Source of the DNA: Reclinomonas americana ATCC 50394
Taxonomy: Eukaryota; Jakobida; Jakobea; Jakobida
Reading direction: 5' to 3'
DNA: 20,904 nt
Assembly: GCA_048213135.1 (NCBI GenBank)
Contig: PS015772.1
Span: forward strand, 2,330 to 23,233
The number at the start of each line of letters is the position of its first letter. The first letter of the stretch is position 1. A program made the position numbers and the translations under genes. The notes below the pieces were generated by a model that made no database searches, had not been told where the DNA came from, and saw only the letters and a list, made by a program, of their open reading frames with translations. Shown in pieces: positions 17,971 through 20,904 of this stretch.

Positions 17971-19727
17971 CTATGAACTAGCCCCGTCGGTTATTGACAC
18001 GGGTGCTGCGTCGGCGGCGCTGGCACCAGCCGCCATGGCGACTGCGGCTTCCACCGAGGCGGCGGTGGCCGACAGCCGGAAGCTGATGTGCTTGGTGATG
18101 AGGTCAATAGCAACTGTGCAAGCACATGCCTCTTGTGTCAGCTAGGCAGAGAAACAGGGAGCAAATGCACGAAATGAGGCTCACCAAAATTGTCACCACC
18201 GCGGGGGATGATAATGTCGGCCCACTTCTTCGTCTGCAACGGACATGCGTTTGTTAAGCTGCTGCGCGACTCATTCCACAATCATCGGAGATGGGCAACT
18301 TACCGGGTTGATGTACTCGTCGTAGCTCGGCTTCACACTCTTCTCGTACTGCGTCAGCACCGACTCGAGAGTTCGACCGCGCGACGTAATGTCTCTCCGA
18401 ACTGAGCAGCAAGGGAATCGTCAGCGCTCAACACACGCACGCACACAGAGAATGCGTGTCTGTGGAGGTGACACGCAACTGCGTCTCTGGTGGTGGATCG
18501 TGAGAAGCACAGCAAGTGAGTGAATCGTTGACGTGCACACAACAACGCGCGTGCAAGCATGCATACGTACCGCCAGCCGGGTATCAGAATCCTGTATCGT
18601 TCATTGCGGAGGTCAGCACCAAGTTTGCGAAACACAGGAGACATGTGGGCAACGGTGACGCAACAGTGTCCACAAAGATCTTCATGTCCATCAGCTCGCG
18701 GGCCTCGGCATCGTACAGTGCCATAATACCCTGCGACAACACACAGATTCGGCGATGAGCGAAAAGCGATCGATCCTGCTCCAGTAATCGCTCGAGCATC
18801 CGCACCTCGATGATCACCACCTCGGTGCCCTGCACGCTAGTGTGGCCCACCTGCACCGCCCAACCCCACAGTCAGCCAGCCACTCATGCACGAACTCACG
18901 AACGGATCATCAACCAACACACCCTCGAGTTGGTCTTGAAGTCATACTTTGGAATCTGCACAGCCTTGCCTGCAACGGACATCAGCACACACACTCACAG
19001 CTACATCGCCTCTCATCGGAACACACCTACACGCAGCGCCCACAGCACATCGCGGAACAGCTGGTGATCGAACGCATCTGCAATCACACTCGCCACTGTG
19101 AGCCATCGCTGGGCAGTGACACACACTCACTCGCTTCTCATGCTGCCTCGCACCTGGATGATCAAAGTTGTACGCTCCGGAGTGTGCCAGATCCTGCTCG
19201 TCACTGCCACCATCGTCAGACAGACAGACAGTGAGAGAGAGAGAGAGAGCTCTGACACCTACTCACCAGGTCAACTCCTTGTAAAAGTTGTCGTGTGACA
19301 CCATGGTAACCCGGCCATCCAGTGCCGCACAGATCTGCAACACAACGCACATGCGGTGAGTGGCACTCCAACGCGCATATGCGTGCACAAGTCGATCGCC
19401 ACCAAACCTTGTCACACACAGTGGTCTTTCCAGAGGCCGTGCCACCCGCCACACCTGCATTACACAAAGAGAACAAGTCCATTTTCAGGAGCAGGGGGGA
19501 GGTCACGGGGGTGCGTGTCAGTCACAAGTGCACATGCACATGCACAGAGACAAGCACAACACACAACACACACACACACACGCGCGCGTGAACGGACCAA
19601 TGATGAGTGCGCGACGTGAGGGCGTCAGTGGAACCTCCCTGTGTCGACCAAAGTCACCGCCCTCCTCCACATCGTCAATCTCCTCCTCGTCAAAGGTCTC
19701 CAACTCGGACAGTGCGTGTGAGGTCAT
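17971..19727 (-). CDS. Uridine kinase (uridine-cytidine kinase)
   Basis: Thirteen inferred exons: 19727-19598, 19454-19408, 19334-19267, 19203-19154, 19077-19027, 18969-18923, 18850-18806, 18730-18665, 18591-18571, 18486-18480, 18401-18304, 18233-18185 and 18113-17971, 273 aa from the ATG at 19727. The enzyme phosphorylates uridine/cytidine in pyrimidine salvage. Visible motifs, in order: Walker [112 protein letters not shown] and PRGGDN. Exons of 21 and 7 nt encode DSDTRLA and RR(I). An acidic N-terminal extension precedes the P-loop. The reading frame stays open upstream (ALDYFVRPH) towards the gap at 19897, so the true start may lie further 5'. The C-terminus is Ala-rich ([16 protein letters not shown]). 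Confidence 0.94.
18480..18486 (-). other. 7-nt micro-exon of the uridine kinase gene
   Basis: AGACGCA on the minus strand, between ACCACCAG and GTTGCGTG. It joins ...DTRLA to TTCGGAGAGAC... and restores DSDTRLARRIRRDI, the conserved uridine kinase motif. Direct joining of the neighbours would lose two arginines and shift the frame by one base. Confidence 0.85.
18571..18591 (-). other. 21-nt exon of the uridine kinase gene
   Basis: Encodes only DSDTRLA, bounded by TACAG (acceptor) and GTACGT (donor). It continues KIFVDT from the exon at 18665-18730 and fits the family motif exactly. Confidence 0.85.
19217..19249. repeat. (CAGA)n-(GA)n microsatellite in an intron
   Basis: Three to four CAGA units followed by a GA run, within uridine kinase intron 19204-19266. 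On the transcribed strand the GA run is a pyrimidine (CT) stretch in the middle of the intron. Confidence 0.8.
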
Positions 19728-19896
19728 GAGTGGCGCGTGTGTGTTGGCGTGTGGTGGTGGCGGCGTGTGCGGTCGGACAAAGTAATCAAGCGCGGAGGCA
19801 AAGGCAAACCCCTGAGTGGTGCGGTAAGGTGATGATGGTGATTGCGCGCGGGTAGGCGATTGAAATGGATGAGCTGGCAAAACCAGCGATGCAGGA
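19728..19896. other. Region upstream of the uridine kinase ATG, before the gap
   Basis: The minus-strand frame of the uridine kinase stays open through this segment, with a Pro/His-rich linker (HTPPPPHANTHAP) and an aromatic patch. It could be coding sequence of a longer N-terminus or 5' UTR; the gap prevents a decision. Confidence 0.45.
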
Positions 19897-20397
19897 NNNN
19901 NNNNNNNNNNNNNNNNNNNNNNNNNNNNNNNNNNNNNNNNNNNNNNNNNNNNNNNNNNNNNNNNNNNNNNNNNNNNNNNNNNNNNNNNNNNNNNNNNNNN
20001 NNNNNNNNNNNNNNNNNNNNNNNNNNNNNNNNNNNNNNNNNNNNNNNNNNNNNNNNNNNNNNNNNNNNNNNNNNNNNNNNNNNNNNNNNNNNNNNNNNNN
20101 NNNNNNNNNNNNNNNNNNNNNNNNNNNNNNNNNNNNNNNNNNNNNNNNNNNNNNNNNNNNNNNNNNNNNNNNNNNNNNNNNNNNNNNNNNNNNNNNNNNN
20201 NNNNNNNNNNNNNNNNNNNNNNNNNNNNNNNNNNNNNNNNNNNNNNNNNNNNNNNNNNNNNNNNNNNNNNNNNNNNNNNNNNNNNNNNNNNNNNNNNNNN
20301 NNNNNNNNNNNNNNNNNNNNNNNNNNNNNNNNNNNNNNNNNNNNNNNNNNNNNNNNNNNNNNNNNNNNNNNNNNNNNNNNNNNNNNNNNNNNNNNNN
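19897..20397. other. Assembly gap (501 N)
   Basis: Run of undetermined bases. It separates the uridine kinase 5' end from the 3' end of the right-hand LRR gene and probably contains the uridine kinase promoter. Confidence 0.99.
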
Positions 20398-20418
20398 CGA
20401 CGTCGGACCGACCAATCG

Positions 20419-20904
20419 CTAATAATATACGAGAACCTCTACGGTGCGCTGGAGGCGACACCGCTCCACGCTCATCTCTAGTCTGCTGTGGCCATCGCGA
20501 GAAATGGGATTCGCGCGGACACGGAACGTCAGCGAGCGATTCGTCCGCTCAATCAGCTCGGCAATGCGTCGGGCTCCAACGTCGGTGATGCGATTTTCTG
20601 AGCGACACAGCAGTCAGTGGGTGCCTCATGCGGCGGTGCCGCATTTGGGGTCTGTACGTACGAGACACAAACAGACTCGACAGCACTTGATTCAGCGACA
20701 TTACTTCGCACAGACAACTCACGCCCTCGTCGCCAATCATGTTGCCTGCGCGAACCGACAGTGCCTTCAGCGACACTGGCTGTGACGAAGAATGCAGCGC
20801 GCGCAGACGCAACTCTCCATGTGCAACACCACGAGTGTCTTGTTGCGACTGAGAGCGTCGGCCAGCAGCTCAGCACCCCGTGACGCGGTTGCCGTCTCTG
20901 AGAA
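20419..20904 (-). CDS. Leucine-rich repeat protein, 3' end only
   Basis: Inferred exons are 20904-20814 (5' incomplete), 20745-20662 and 20597-20419. They encode GAELLADALSRNKTLVVLHME, then SNMIGDEGVSCLCEVM, then SLFVSQNRITDVGARRIAEL, and end in a non-repeat tail with basic and acidic residues finishing VEVLVY. The repeats are ribonuclease-inhibitor type (28 residues), as in NOD-like receptor and RanGAP-like LRRs. No other domain is visible, because the gene continues beyond the right edge. The middle exon is 84 nt, one LRR, bounded by phase-1 introns as in the F-box/LRR gene at 9389-13103. The 5' part of the first exon may contain a frameshift near 20876-20879 (see findings). Role unknown. 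Confidence 0.75.

Noticed and set aside
18581-18664. [10 protein letters not shown] as the sequence after KIFVDT in the uridine kinase
   Set aside because: It looks tempting, but no acceptor precedes it; the acceptor at 18592 gives DSDTRLA, which matches the family.
1-20904. tRNA, rRNA or transposon genes
   Set aside because: No cloverleaf-like segment with conserved arms, no rRNA-like stretch and no transposase or reverse transcriptase motif was noticed on either strand. A covariance-model scan was not possible here.

Overview
The window is nuclear DNA of a gene-dense, intron-rich eukaryote, most likely a free-living protist. The reading frames are moderately GC-rich and broken by about 75 inferred introns, most of them 57-80 bp and ending in (C/T)AG. 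The product set is eukaryotic: U-box E4 ligase, DHHC acyltransferase, BAR protein, SAYSvFN protein, F-box/LRR. I cannot name the species. Exon joins were worked out by hand from splice sites, reading phase and protein continuity, so the chain of each gene is firmer than any single junction.

Layout, left to right. 1-342: nothing assigned. 343-1786 (+): a BAR-domain protein with a possible N-myristoylation signal. 1830-3653 (-): an unusual fusion of a DUF3253 domain, common in bacteria, with a beta-propeller-like protein. 3789-4524 (+): a small multi-pass membrane protein of unknown family, divergent from the previous gene. 4552-9150 (-): a 24-exon ubiquitin conjugation factor E4 (UFD2/UBE4) ending in a U-box. 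9389-13103 (-): an about 1007-residue protein with a long disordered acidic/serine-rich N-terminus, an F-box-like segment and ribonuclease-inhibitor-type LRRs. 13195-14701 (-): an ACMSD-like amidohydrolase, perhaps with an upstream presequence exon that runs into an assembly gap (14788-14892). 15039-15641 (-): a SAYSvFN membrane protein that also carries a ubiquitin-interacting-motif-like helix and a SEC-C zinc motif. 15727-17717 (+): a DHHC palmitoyltransferase. 17971-19727 (-): a uridine kinase. A second gap lies at 19897-20397. 20419-20904 (-): the 3' end of another LRR gene.

Genes are packed tightly. Two convergent pairs have stop codons only 43 and 27 nt apart, and tandem genes lie about 90 nt apart. 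Three products concern ubiquitin or ER quality control (UFD2, F-box/LRR, SAYSvFN-UIM-SEC-C); whether this neighbourhood means anything is inference. The most distinctive signals are an atypical recurrent 5' splice site (GTTGCGT), micro-exons of 7, 13 and 21 nt inside conserved motifs, LRR exons of exactly 84 nt cut at one fixed position in two different genes, and two unusual domain fusions.
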